In this document: positions 11,013-21,897 of the stretch, piece by piece | Layout of the letters: each line of letters opens with the position of its first letter | How positions within the stretch are numbered: position 1 is the first letter of the stretch | From: Gonapodya prolifera JEL478 | Lineage: Eukaryota > Monoblepharomycota > Monoblepharidomycetes > Monoblepharidales > Gonapodyaceae | Length of the DNA: 64,000 nucleotides | Assembly: GCA_001574975.1 (NCBI GenBank) | Contig: KQ965794.1 | Coordinates: forward strand, 62,001-126,000 | Direction of reading: 5' to 3' | Notes under the pieces: model-generated | Databases searched by the model: none | The model's input: only the letters and a program-made list of their open reading frames with translations | Told to the model about the DNA's origin: nothing | Made by a program: the position numbers and the translations under genes

Positions 11013-13371
11013 ATGCCCCGAAGGCGCCTTGTCCTCTCCATTCTAGTTGCTGCGCTGCTATGCGTAGCATCTGCGAGGGCTGATGATCACGGCCATGACC
11101 ATGATGGAGATAGCCATGCTGAACCGTCCCCAGTTGCGGGCAAGCCCGCCCCATTGCTGGAGTTCAAGGTACGGGAACGAAGGATTGCAATTTTAATACC
11201 ACTTGCTGACTCGCAAAGGGTTCCATGGAGTTTCATTTGTGCTATCTCCGGGCTCCGTTGAACTCAACTAACGTTGATCGTTCTTTTCGACAGCCCACGT
11301 CTATTCGAGCACCCTTCCTTGAACAATTCACGGATGATTGGAACACGCGATGGACTGTTTCTCAGGCGAAGAAGATTATTGACGGTAGGTTCCTCATTTT
11401 CCACCTTAAATGAGGTATTGCCAACACACATTCATGAAACAGGTGTCGAAGACGAAGATCTTCTCCGGTATCGTGGAGACTGGGCCGTGGAGGAGCCTAC
11501 CGTTCTTCAAGCTGTCAAAGGGGACAAGGGTCTTGTTGTTAAAACTCCAGCTGCCCACCACGTTCGTAAGCGCCGTAAGGCTTCAGTTAAAAGTTTGCAT
11601 CATTTTGACTTCTCTACACTCTTTCAGGCCATCGCGGCGAAGTTTGCGAAACCTGTAGATGCCAAGGGGAAGTCCCTTGTTGTTCAGTGAGCATCGGGCT
11701 GATGTTCCACACGCGTCACATCTCACGCACAGCGATTTCAGATACGAAGTCAAACTTCAGAATGGTCTCGAATGTGGTGGAGCTTACTTGAAGTTGTTGA
11801 AGGAATCCAAAACTTATGACTTCACGAAGTTCGAGGACAGGACACCATACGTTATCAGTGGGTACAACGTCTTCACAAGTATCCCGCCTTCAGACTAATC
11901 GGTGTTCGGTCTCTCACATCACAGTGTTCGGACCTGATAAATGCGGCTCCACCAACAAAGTGCACTTTATTTTCCGGCACAAGAATCCCAAAACTGGTGA
12001 ATATGAAGAGAAACACGCGAACACTCCTCCAACCATCAAATCTGGGAAGACCTCGACTCTGTACACTCTTATTGTCAACCCGGACAACACTTTCGAGATC
12101 CTCGTGAACAATGTGTCGGAGAAGAAGGGCAGCCTACTCGAAGACTTCACTCCGTCAGTGAATCCTCCAAAAGAGATCGATGACCCTGAGGACAAGAAGC
12201 CATCTGACTGGGTGGACGAGGCCGAGTACGTTTTTGAATACTTATCGTCACGTGGATTGTCCCCTGATTTACGTTTTTCAGGATCGTCGATCCTAAGGCG
12301 ACCAAACCGGAAGATTGGGACGAGGATGCCCCAGAGTTTATCACAGACCTCACGGTGGAGAAGCCTGAGGACTGGCTTGACGATGAACCTTTGACTATTC
12401 CCGACCCTCAAGAAGAGAAGCCGGAAGACTGGGACGAGGAGGAAGATGGCGAATGGGTCGCTCCATCGATCCGTAAGTTCGCACGATTTCACCTGGGTGG
12501 AGTTGCGACTTAATTCTCTCTATTTAAACAGCGAACCCAGCTTGCGAGAACGGAAACTGTGGGGAGTGGAAACGCCCGTCAATTAAAAACCCGGAGTACA
12601 AAGGAAAGTGGAGGTGAGTGGTCGTCTTCTTTCCTTTCGCAACAAAGCTTCATACCCCGCTGCAGCGCACCAAAGATTCCAAACCCCGCATACAAAGGAC
12701 CGTGGGCACCCCGCAAGATACCCAACCCAAACTTTTTCGAGGACAAAAGCCCAGCGGACTTTGAACCCATTGTAAGAGCTAATTCTTTTTCGTATTTATT
12801 ACCCATAAGGCTGAAGCGGGCTTTCGATTATTTACCAGGGCGCCATTGGCTTCGAGATTTGGACGATGCAGGAGAACATTCTGTTTGACAACATTTACAT
12901 AGGCCACAGCATTTCGGACGCAAAGAAGCTTGCAGAAGAATCTTGGGTATCAAAGTACGAGGCTGAGAAAGCACAAGAGGAGGCTGAAAACCCCGCGCCC
13001 TCTGCCGACTCAGACAAAAAGGAGGCCCCAGCATCGTTTATTGATCAAGCGAAGGCCTTCTTCGGCGAGTTTGCCAAAGACCCCGTTAAAGCGGTTGAAT
13101 CTAACCCCTCGATTGCGATTGCCGTGGTTGTGGTGCTGGGATCGGTTGTTGTTTTGACCGCTGTCTCATCGTCACTGGGCGAGGTTTGTGTAATCAGGCA
13201 TTAGGTTGCGCAGCCCATGAGTTCAACTTCCCTCCATTACAGGCGAAACCTCCTGCTCCGAAAGAAGTGAAGGGGACGGAGAAGCCGTCGGGCGAGAAGA
13301 CGGAGAAGGAGAAGGAGGAAAAGAAGGAAGAAGGAGGTGCTAAAAAGCGCAAACCAAAGGTGGATTCGTAG
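11013..13371 (+). CDS. Calnexin, ER membrane lectin chaperone
   Basis: Binds monoglucosylated N-glycans on folding glycoproteins in the ER lumen. Start ATG at 11013 gives a clear signal peptide ([20 protein letters not shown]) followed by a His/Asp-rich stretch. Lectin-domain exons follow, including [15 protein letters not shown] and [16 protein letters not shown]. The P-domain has the paired proline-rich repeats: type 1 ([29 protein letters not shown].., [27 protein letters not shown]) and type 2 ([18 protein letters not shown].., [26 protein letters not shown]). A single transmembrane helix near 13110-13175 ([19 protein letters not shown]) precedes a charged Lys/Glu-rich cytosolic tail ending KKRKPKVDS, consistent with a basic ER-retention tail. 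At least eight introns. Stop TAG at 13369-13371. Confidence 0.95.
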
Positions 13372-13461
13372 ACGCTAGCACTGAAGCATGTACAGGAATT
13401 TACGCATTAAGTTAGCCCACACAACACTTTGTAAACAAGATCACATAAGTGAGTTTCTTTC

Positions 13462-13735
13462 TGGTGATGTCGTGCCTCTTCAAGAAGTTACTGATGCTCT
13501 GCTGAGTCGAGGTGATTCCAAACGTTTCGGAAACCCACTTAATAGCATTGCACTGGCGTCTTGCTGGATCCATTGAATCCGATCACAAATCTTGTCCTCC
13601 AGATCTTCAGTGTGCTTCCTCTTCCTCCCCCTGGTTTCACGTCTGTCGTCCAGAAGGTTCTACTCCTCAGCATCTAACCAGTTGTTGATAGTCTTGCGGG
13701 TAACTTCAAATGCTTCAGTCAAAAGAGCCACCTTT
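13462..13735 (-). pseudogene. Decayed helix-turn-helix transposase N-terminus (copy 1)
   Basis: The minus strand reads ..VALLTEAFEVTRKTINNWL.. followed by an in-frame stop, then ..RRETRGRKRKHTEDLEDKI.. and, after a frame break, ..KWVSETFGITSTQQSISNFL. The order (first HTH with I-x-N-W-L, basic GRKRK linker, second HTH with FG(I/V)..QQSISN(F/L)LKR) is the same as in the open frames at 20167 and 21463. This paired-HTH layout is typical of Tc1/mariner/pogo-like transposase DNA-binding regions. Stops and frame breaks show it is dead. Confidence 0.65.
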
Positions 13736-16231
13736 ACACCTCCTTTCCCTCGAAGTAGTTTTCAGGCCCGGATGCACCTAAAGCATGTGTCTTGTTGGTT
13801 TCATGGAATGTGAAGGAAATTATTGGTTCCCCTGGTTGGTCGCCCTCGAAATTCAGGGGCACTCCTGGAACAGGTGACGTGCGTTGCTTTTGTCTCGCTT
13901 ATTTCTGCTTAAGAGTCTGACTGAATCTCTTTGACGTCAAGAATTGTCAATCTTGAGTGTTTCCTTGAACGTGCCAACTTTCGTCCGAGTTTGCCAATTG
14001 CCACCATCCACTTTTCAACACTCAACACACAACACTAATGACATCAAGGATTTATTTATAGTTAACAAGTAACTAGGGTAGTTGATCATCTCCCAGGTAG
14101 ATAGCACTACGCTGTATGGTACCTCCCCGCAAACGGGGGGGTGACAGACAGTCCGCCAAACGTAGATGGCACACGAAGTGGTTTCAAGTCCTGATGAGGT
14201 GATAAATTTAGACAAACTTTGATGCTCAAGCAACAAGAAGCTGAACTCACCTCTAGTTTAACTTGCTTAAGCCAATCCAGGGCTGTTGTCATATACCATT
14301 CCCAAACTCCTGGGAAGGCAGACTGGAGAGAATAAGATTGATGAAAGCAAGTGCACATTAGATCATGGCAAAGGAATAAAGTATGCAGCTTGGTCTCACC
14401 TTAATGTTAATGTGTCGGTGTAGCAATTTGCCTCTGAAATTGCTGTCCTTCACATACAGCAGTGCAACGTTGGTTTCACTTTGGTCTGGTGGTGTGGGTG
14501 ATCCTGTCAAAGTTCCAGGCACTGGCCCCTCCTGGTGAACTCAATGCATTTGTTGCATTTGTTGCCCTTGCCTTCTTGCAGGAGAAGGGCTTCCAGTGGT
14601 TCCATCCCTGGTCGAATGCTTTTCAGAAACACTGTCCAGAATACAACTTGAGCAACACAAGTCTTGCCTCCATCAGATGTTGCACCAGTAAAATCAAACT
14701 ATGAGATTGAAGATTACATTCAGTGAATAAGCTGTTCCCTTGATGTTGCATGTGTAAAGTACAATAATGATGGAGGACATAGTCTCTCATATGAGGGTCA
14801 GGGACAATTTGAGGTATGTTTGGGGCAGCATGCAGGTGATGACTACAACAACAGTGATGGCCACAACAATGGTGATGGTGATGACAAGGGAGATGGCCAC
14901 AACAACAGCAATGAGGAGGAGGGCAACAAGGGCCATGGAGACCATGGTGACCACATGATATGTGAGCATGTGGGATTGATGTGGCAAGGCCATAGATCAC
15001 CTGTCAAGACAAAGTGGATTGGCAAAAGACAGAACTCAGTCAACCAGAAACAAGTGAAGGAGGGAATCCTGTTCTGTGACGCAAACATACCATTGTGCTG
15101 TTGTAGATATGGTTGTCTAACTACTCATTCTCCACTTGCTTCTTCAGCTCCACAATAGGATTCAAAGACCTTGCATGCAACATTCAATGCCTCTGTTGGA
15201 GCCTTTTGCCAGTGTGGGAGCAATGGGGTTTGGAAGGAACTGTGCCATTCAAAAGTAGATGGATGCCATGGCACTGACAACCATGCATCCTCTTGTAGGA
15301 TGCCAGTGGATGCTAAATGGGCTTTGACAGCATAGATTGTCTCAGCTCTTGGAAAAATCATTGAATCAAGTCAAAGACTGTTGGATGGTGAGGGGACGGA
15401 AACATGTCAGAATTGGAGGAAACCACATCCAGTCAACCACCAATGCCTGGTGCACAGACTCAGGGTACAAAGCCACAAAGACTCACTTGAGAATTAATGG
15501 ATGGACAGATATTGTCAGCCAGGTGCTTTGCACAGGTCAGATGAAATGAAACATATTCAAAAAATTAAATGAAGCTTTTCTTGACCACACCAACTGGTGT
15601 ATTGTAAATAATTCTATCAATCAATTTTTCAACTCCAGATGCCAAATTTTTAATTCTTCTTGATCCTCTTACACTGTGAGGGTTGTGCAGCCCTCTGCTC
15701 CTCCAACTTGTCCATTTTGTCTTCCACGTTCCTTTTCTGTTGCTTGTTGCACTCTTCCATGCACCAAGCAGTTTTCAACTTGATAAGTAATGCAGAGATG
15801 TTGTCATCTTTGTTGGAGAGGAAGGTTCCTCTTGGGGTAAAAGTTTGACCTTTGTAAGAAAGCACATGCTGAGGAATAAAAACAAATATCACACCAATAG
15901 TGGAAGCTTATCACCAACAAGACCAAACAACAAGGAGAACGTACATTTTCCATGTAGTCTGTTATCATCTTTGCCACAACCTTTCCCACAATCTTCTCCA
16001 GGTGGTTAATTCAAAAGAGCAGTGTATCCAATAGATGTTGTGCAGCTTGGCTCAGATTTGCCATCAGCTTGTCTGCAGCCCTTTGCTTCCTTGGGCATAT
16101 CATAGTAGCACATTTCTTGTACACAACTCCATGCAGTTGAAGCAGAACATCTGACCTGGAAATTGAGTCAATCATCCAAGCTGCAGCACAGTAGCCCAGC
16201 TGAGAAATACATACAATGCTTCTTCAATGGT

Positions 16232-16239
16232 GTTGTATG
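16232..16239. repeat. 8-bp target-site duplication (left) of hAT element
   Basis: GTTGTATG immediately before the left terminal repeat; identical to 19128-19135. Eight base pairs is the length made by hAT transposases. Confidence 0.93.
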
Positions 16240-16286
16240 TAGTGTTACGAGGGAGCAAGTAACTTGCTCAAAACAGTCCAACTTGC

Positions 16287-16392
16287 AACTCGCTCCCTCA
16301 GAGCGAGTCAACTCCCAACTTGCTCCCTCAGTTGTTGCTCAACTCCCGAACTTGCTCCATCGACAATTCACAAACTCCGAACTCGCTCCCTC
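16287..16392. repeat. Left subterminal motif array of the hAT element
   Basis: Four copies of a 13-bp motif, consensus AACTYGCTCCCTC, start at 16287, 16317, 16349 and 16380 (intervals 30, 32, 31 bp), all in the same orientation. The third has one change (CCATC). Subterminal repeats of this kind are the usual transposase-binding sites in hAT elements. Confidence 0.8.
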
Positions 16393-16522
16393 ATATGGGA
16401 GTCAACTCCAAACTCCGCGAGTTGACTTGGTTACAACTCGCAGGTTAAAAAGCAGGCTAAATGTAAAAATAAAATATATTTGGAGTTACAATGTTACAAA
16501 CGTAAAGTCCCAACTTAATAAA

Positions 16523-18896
16523 TTATCGCTTCATACACATTAATTCAGGATATTCCTGCTTCCACTTCTTTAATAACATTAAGTTTCTAATCATTACAGG
16601 TCCAAGACAGGACCTCCGGTCCCCAATAACATTCCTCCCTGTGGAAAACATCCGCTCCGATTCCGCACTGGTCCCTGGAATCCCCAGGTAGTCTCGCGCC
16701 ATCCGCTGGAGTCCCGGAAGGTCTCCCCTTCCCTTCCAGTACTCCAGCAAATCCGTCCTCCGCAGCCTCCTGGTCTCCATCAAGTACTGGTCCAGTTCCC
16801 CTTGCATATCCTTGTCCTCATCAAAAATACTCATTGCTCCTGCATCCTCCGTGGCTGAAGTCCGACGCCCAAGGCCACCACCCATTGCAACACTTGCATA
16901 CCTGTTGTCAAATGTTGCTCGGATGGTGGCCTCCACTTCGTCCACATACTTTGTTTCCCATCCTTGTTCCTGCATCCACAATAGCTTGTATGCTGGGTGC
17001 AGCACTGTTGTAAAATTAGTCAAGGTGTCACTGATGTAAAACCGCAACGGGGTAACTCACCTAACGCAATCCAATAGAGCCTCGTGCTATCCGTCTTTGC
17101 GTCGTAGTTCCAAAGCACTTCCATGATGGCTTCCCAAACCGTCAAAAGGACCGGCAGCAAGCCAACGTCCGCGTCCTCAAGCTTGTCCATTACAATGTTG
17201 AAGAGGGGGATGACCATCATGAGGGTTGGGTACGCTGCACTCTCCACCAAGGAGAGTGCTTGTGCTAGCTGCTGCATGAAATAGACAGGACAGGGTTAGG
17301 TGAGACCAGATCACAATTCACGTTTGCACCTACCTCAAGGAGACATCAAACCTTCTCCAGATAGTTCCAGTCCTTGTCCGTCAGTTTCCACTCCCGTAGT
17401 CCCACGTCCGAAGCGAAGAGCTTCTCCACCTCCGCTCTGTCCTGCATGGCACGGGTGATGGCATCAAAATCCAATTTCCATCGGGTTCCAACTGGCGCCA
17501 CTAACTTGCAGGCCTTGGATTGTTCCACGAACTGCTTTGCGTACAGTTTGCGGCGTCTTGGAGAGCGTAGAACCTTGTAAACAAGCTCATAGAGCTCCAG
17601 AACAACAAGTTACCAAAGATGCAGCCACATGAAAAAAGACAAAACAGCCACTCACCTTCTTTACAGGTCCATTGTCGCCTCCAACAATGGCCTCGTCATC
17701 AACATTGGGAAGTTGCAACTTCTCAAGTCCTGCCCGGACAGCCAAGTGGAGGATATGGGCGAAACAGCGAACCTGCGAGTCAACCTCACTGAAGTCCGCT
17801 GCCATCATGCCGGAGTTTGCAATTGCTTGCATTATGGTGTCGTTGTTGCTTGCGTTGTCCATTGTGACTGAGATGACCTGTTTTCATGTTTGGGATATTT
17901 GTGAAAGTGCCAGCACCTGACCAACAACAATAAAAGTGCAACTCACCTTTTTTGTAACCCCAGTATTTCCGAGTGCTTCTAGCACAATCCTAGCAAGATT
18001 CTCTCCTGTATGGGGGCCCTTCACCTGAACAAAGTCCAATAAGACCTTGTTCATGCACCAGTCTGTCCCCACCCAATGTCCTGTCACAGCTGCAAAGCTG
18101 TACCGCTGGTCCCATGTGGTCCATACATCTGTTGTGCATGCGATTTGCATGCAATCAACCTGTAGAGAGTGCTTAATGGTTGTGGTAACAATAAATTTCA
18201 ACGACACTCACCTCCAAAAGGTCCCGAATCGTCCCTTGTAAGCGGTCCACCTCCTGTGGAATATCCGCCTTAATCATATCTCCTGATATCCGGGGGACTT
18301 TGGGGTTTGCTGCATGAATCATCCTCAGGAACCACCGGTTTGTTGGTTCAGTGATAGGTTGGTCGGCCACAACAATCCAATCAAGCATAAGTGCTTGAAA
18401 AGCCTCTTCATCAAACGCCTGTAAATGGTGGTTAAAACTTGTTTGGTGAAACGATTCCAGGCATTATCACTCACCTGGACCGGATCTTGCTTCTGTTTCC
18501 CAGATGCCATGTCCTTGAGGGTAAGCTGATTGCTGGCGGGGATTCTCTGCTGCTCCAGTTTCTTCCTTATGTTGGGGTCCCTGATGGTGTCCGCGTGGTA
18601 CTTCAAGATGTGGGTCTGGAGGGTTGACGTTGAGTGGTGTCAGGTCATATCATAACTAATGGAAAAAATGGAAGCGATGAAGCAGAAAATAATAACAAAT
18701 TGTACCATACTCACGGTTTTGCACTGCATCCATTCTGTCCAAAATGACGGCAGATCGCCCTCCTCTCCCCACCCTTCTCCTGCTTTTCAAAGTGTCCATC
18801 CGGAAACACCCATGACTCTTCCTGCTTGGAAGTGATGAATCGCTTTGCGGCGATCCATCCATCACCTCCTGGTGTACTTGGTCCACCTGTGGTCAT
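16523..18896 (-). CDS. hAT transposase (BED finger, DDE core, hAT dimerisation domain), possibly frame-broken in the finger
   Basis: Cut-and-paste transposase. Exons read on the minus strand: ~18896-18720 (BED-like, ESWVFPDGHFEKQEKGGER), 18615-18475 (THILKYHADT, the BED His pair), 18418-18212, 18159-17947 (TTDVWTTWDQRYSFAAVTGH), 17877-17656 (MDNASNNDTIMQAIAN, RCFAHILHLAVRAGLEKL, the classic hAT blocks with catalytic-site Asp), 17594-17352 (APVGTRWKLDFDAI), 17271-17061, and 17004-16523 with the C-terminal hATC dimerisation domain (ARDYLGIPGTSAESERMFST). From 18615 on all joins are in frame. The first exon cannot be joined in frame with canonical sites, and the expected second zinc Cys reads Phe (CRHF). 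So the finger may be mutated, or my first-exon model is wrong. Confidence 0.88.
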
Positions 18897-18970
18897 ATCG
18901 TTTTGTTTTTGAGAGGGGTTCCAAGGGAGTTGACTCGGAGTTGACTCGGCGTTGGCTAAATTCAACTTGC

Positions 18971-19046
18971 TACTCACTCCCTCGACCCTTTACAAACTCC
19001 CAACTTGCTCCCTCGTAATCGAGCCAACTCCTGAACTCACTCCCTT
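18971..19046. repeat. Right subterminal motif array of the hAT element
   Basis: Copies of the same 13-bp motif, with single changes in two, start at 18971, 19002 and 19034 (intervals 31 and 32 bp), in the same orientation as the left array. An inverted copy at about 19082-19095 and the terminal repeat follow. The matching ~31-bp period at both ends supports a functional array rather than chance. Confidence 0.75.
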
Positions 19047-19127
19047 GCAAAAACCCCAACTCCACTTGCATTTGCGAGTTACGAGGGAGCAAGTTGGTGA
19101 GTTTCAACTCGCTCCCTTGTATCCCTA

Positions 19128-19135
19128 GTTGTATG
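19128..19135. repeat. 8-bp target-site duplication (right) of hAT element
   Basis: GTTGTATG directly after the right end of the element, an exact match to 16232-16239. Confidence 0.93.
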
Positions 19136-20166
19136 GACTCCATGGTATGGCAGGATTGAACTCCACTGGGGCCCTGGCTTTTGGGATACTTTCTGACTGA
19201 AGGTGAGGAGGTCCCATGACAGGGAGAGTTTTTCCTGCCAAAAAAACAGTCTGCTGATTGCATGCAAGCTTATGGTAAAAAGTTCATGTCAAGAAATGGC
19301 AAAACTGTATCAAGAATCAAATGGGGCTCAGGCTCCGGTTCAGGTGCTCCTTCCTCCACTCTCACTGCCAATTGACACCTTTCTTGGGTTTCTCACTTTG
19401 TAAAGCCACATTTGAGGACTTGTTGGCGTTGGTGGTTGACTAAAGCTCATTTTGAGACTGGTTTCTGGACTCAAGGCATTCATTTCTCTCACATTCAACC
19501 AGGGAGCAGCATCTGAGAGTGCTTGCTGAACTTGCAAGTGTCCAACAAGAGCAGAAATGCCAGTGGGAACAACAGTTTTTGTTTGGGCATGGGTAGGACT
19601 GTTTGAAGTGAGGTATGAAGACCGACCAAAGCAATTCACCAACGTCTCACTCTTCAAAATCATCCACACAGTGAGTGCATCAAGATGCATGGGAAGAGCA
19701 CAGAGCTACTATCTACACCAAGAGCTAACTCTACATGGTCCTTGCCTTGCAGTTTTCACTTTTTTGCTGGTCACCTGGACTCTCACCACCCTTCCGACCC
19801 ATTCATCCCAGCTGGATTTTAAATTTCATGGGGATCTCTTTATCCATTGACCTCAAATTATCTATGTTTAGGTAAATATTATGGAAATTCCCGAATTCAC
19901 AGTTGGAACCACAGAGGATATGTGTGCAAACTGGAACTGGACAAGGAAACCCATATGCACCACCATTTCAACCATCACCATCAATTTTTTTGTTGATTCT
20001 TTCCATTTTTTTGCAGCTCAATTTTGTTATGTTTCATGATCACCCAATCTCCTGCCTTGCTCCAGAGCCTTTCTCATTGCATCTTTCATTTGCACAAATT
20101 CAAAGTGAAGGTGTGTTTCAGACAAGATTTACTCTCCTCTCTTGTTCTTATAATCACTGCCAAAAC
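19136..20166. repeat. Transposon-derived right flank of the hAT insertion, no intact gene
   Basis: About 1 kb of AT-richer sequence. A minus-strand open stretch (~19340-19690, ..LNVREMNALSPETSLKM..) and short frames near the insertion site look like decayed exons, but I recognise no family. When the hAT element is mentally removed, one minus frame stays open for roughly 30 codons across the rejoined site. This is weak evidence that the target was itself coding or formerly coding transposon sequence. Confidence 0.4.
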
Positions 20167-20703
20167 ATGTCTCAAGCCATGGACACCCCCGCTCCACCAT
20201 CACATGCCAAGATTGTTGACATTATGAAGTTGCTCAAGCAGACCACTGATATCACAGTCAAGAAACTGGCTGAAGGATATGGTGAGACTGCATGCACTAT
20301 ATACAACTGGCTGGCAGCACCAGATGAACCCAAACTGGAGATGGGGGGAAGAAAGAGGGGGCTCACACCAGAGGAGGATCTAGAAGTTGCAGAGTGGATG
20401 CTCAAAGACCCAGAGTGTAAGCAAAAGGATGCTGTTGTGTTTGTGAAAGAACAGTTTGGTGTGGATTATTGCCAGGAAAGTATCAGCAATCTGCTGAAGA
20501 GGGCAAAACTTCCCCCTGGTCACACCAAGGAGATCAGGGCAGGCTGGGCTGCCAAAGCAGGGCCAAAAAAAATTGATAAATACTTTGTTTACAATGCAAT
20601 GAGATTTTTACATGGGGAGAGCAAAGCAGCCATCTACTGTTTCATTCATAGTCTTCCATGCCAACACTGGGCTTCCTCCAATGTTTGCCTCCACAGATTC
20701 TAA
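20167..20703 (+). pseudogene. Helix-turn-helix transposase N-terminus (copy 2), truncated
   Basis: Starting at ATG 20167 (MSQAMDTPAPPSHAK..), the frame gives a paired HTH region: TDITVKKLAEGYGETACTIYNWL as first helix-turn-helix, then a basic GRKRGLTPEEDLEVAEWML segment, then KQKDAVVFVKEQFGV..QESISNLLKR as second, followed by ..AGWAAKAGPKKIDKYFV... This is the DNA-binding part of a Tc1/mariner/pogo-like transposase. The frame stops at 20701 before any DDE catalytic domain that I can see, so it is a truncated relic or an exon of a split gene. Confidence 0.6.
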
Positions 20704-21462
20704 TTCATTTGGAGTGGTGTCTGCAAGCAATTGCACCACCCCCTGGAGGTTATTCCAGACATCATATGGCAATGTCAACATGAGAGAAACACTTCATTTG
20801 AGTATGCTTAAGTGTGACTTGCACATAGCCCATAGTGCAGAATCTCATTGATGTTAAAAGAAGACTTTGTCCATTGCTGCAGATGTGTCACAACTGGAAC
20901 ATTGCTACCTGTTCATCCCATTCCTGCTGTGAAGGGTAGACGCTTGCATGTTATGTTGCTCCTGGCTAGTATCCATGAGATGGTCTGCCTTGTAGTCAAG
21001 GAAATGCCACACTTTGCTTTCAACATTGCTGCGCAGTCCGTCTGTCTCCAAGAACAATCTGCCACCATCCACACACACACTTCTTCTTCCAAGTCTGATG
21101 GCACCTTTCAATATCTTCCTTGCTTCAATTGTGGTCCAAAAGTGGGTTTCCTGGGTTTGGCCAGTCAGTTACACACAGTCTGTTTGCAGATTCCATATCC
21201 TTTGCCTAGTGTTGCAATGGGCACATTGTGTTGTTGGTGGAAGAAATGGCAGGTCTGCAGCAATCTTTCCCTGTGTTGCATGTGATGGTTTTGAAATTTT
21301 TAAGATTTTGCCAGATGCTGGCAGATTTGTGTTCACATAATTAGCAGCTCATCCCTCTCAAAACCTCAACAACTTTGACTTGTTTGCAATCATTGATTCC
21401 TATGGTGCCACATTGACATTGCTCTAAAGCTGGCCATCTCAATCCATCACAGATGGGCATCA
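20704..21462. repeat. Transposon debris between two HTH fragments
   Basis: No gene that I can identify. The minus strand is open around 21111-20905 (LGRRSVCVDGGRLFLETDGL..) and again around 20780-20610 (..NELESVEANIGGSPVLAW..), with stops between. These may be decayed catalytic-region exons, but no DDE motif could be confirmed. Confidence 0.35.
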
Positions 21463-21792
21463 TTGTCTGGGAGCTTGACTGCCGCACAACTTTCCCAAGA
21501 GTTTCAGGTGACAACTCAGTCCATTTACAATTGGATCAAAGCTCCCACTGTGCCACCACCGGAGGAAACATGTGGGTGCCCTCCAACAATCAAACCCCCA
21601 TGCAGAAAGGAAATCTTTGATTGGCTTCTGTCTGATCCCACCAGAAGCCAAGAAGACGCAGCAAGACACTTTTTGGAGCTGTGGGGAATTAAGCTCTCAC
21701 AGCAGGTAATCTCTCTGTACATGCTGCAGTTTGATTTTAATGCAGTGAGACCAGAGTCAACCAAGACTAACATTATTGTCAACAATGTATAA
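21463..21792 (+). pseudogene. Helix-turn-helix transposase fragment (copy 3)
   Basis: The open frame has no ATG at its 5' end. It reads ..LTAAQLSQEFQVTTQSIYNWI.. then ..PPCRKEIFDWLLSDPTRSQEDAARHFLELWGIKLSQQ.., matching the first and second HTH of the fragment at 20167 in order and spacing but with considerable divergence. A GT...AG pair after SQQ (GTAATC...TGCAG) could be an intron. No catalytic domain follows. The cluster of three diverged relics indicates repeated activity of one transposon family here. Confidence 0.55.
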
Positions 21793-21897
21793 GAGTTTCA
21801 CCATGAAGAATAAATTAATGTAGCATTAGTGTTGTGCACATGCGTACTATCCATCTTGGGTACTGCGAGCATGGTTTGGAAGTGTCGCAAGGTGAAT

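Larger units (their letters stand above)
13372..16239. repeat. Gene-free, transposon-derived left flank of the hAT insertion
   Basis: 2.9 kb without a recognisable intact gene. It contains a broken HTH transposase fragment (13462-13735, listed separately), GGTGAT/CAACA-rich simple sequence at about 14830-14960, and minus-strand open stretches at about 15650-15890 (Lys/Glu-rich, ..NKQQKRNVEDKMDKLEEQR..) and 16030-16140 (..KQRRAADKLMANLSQAAQ..) separated by a stop and possible intron. These look like decayed exons of a mobile element, but I cannot name the family. It ends at the hAT target site. Confidence 0.5.
16240..19127 (-). mobile_element. hAT-superfamily DNA transposon, 2,888 bp, with TIRs and perfect TSDs
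   Basis: The boundaries are set by perfect 8-bp direct repeats GTTGTATG at 16232-16239 and 19128-19135. The ends are imperfect inverted repeats: left TAGTGTTACGAGGGAGCAAG, right (reverse complement) TAGGGATACAAGGGAGCGAG, with 4 mismatches in 20. Each end has subterminal copies of AACTYGCTCCCTC spaced about 31 bp apart. Inside, on the minus strand, lies a multi-exon hAT transposase (16523-18896). Perfect TSDs imply fairly recent insertion. It landed in older transposon debris, making a nested arrangement. Confidence 0.93.

Noticed and set aside
14623-15158. His/Cys-rich and hydrophobic short frames on both strands
   Set aside because: They come from GGTGAT/CAACA-type simple sequence; every frame of such repeats looks like a biased peptide. 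No conserved motif.
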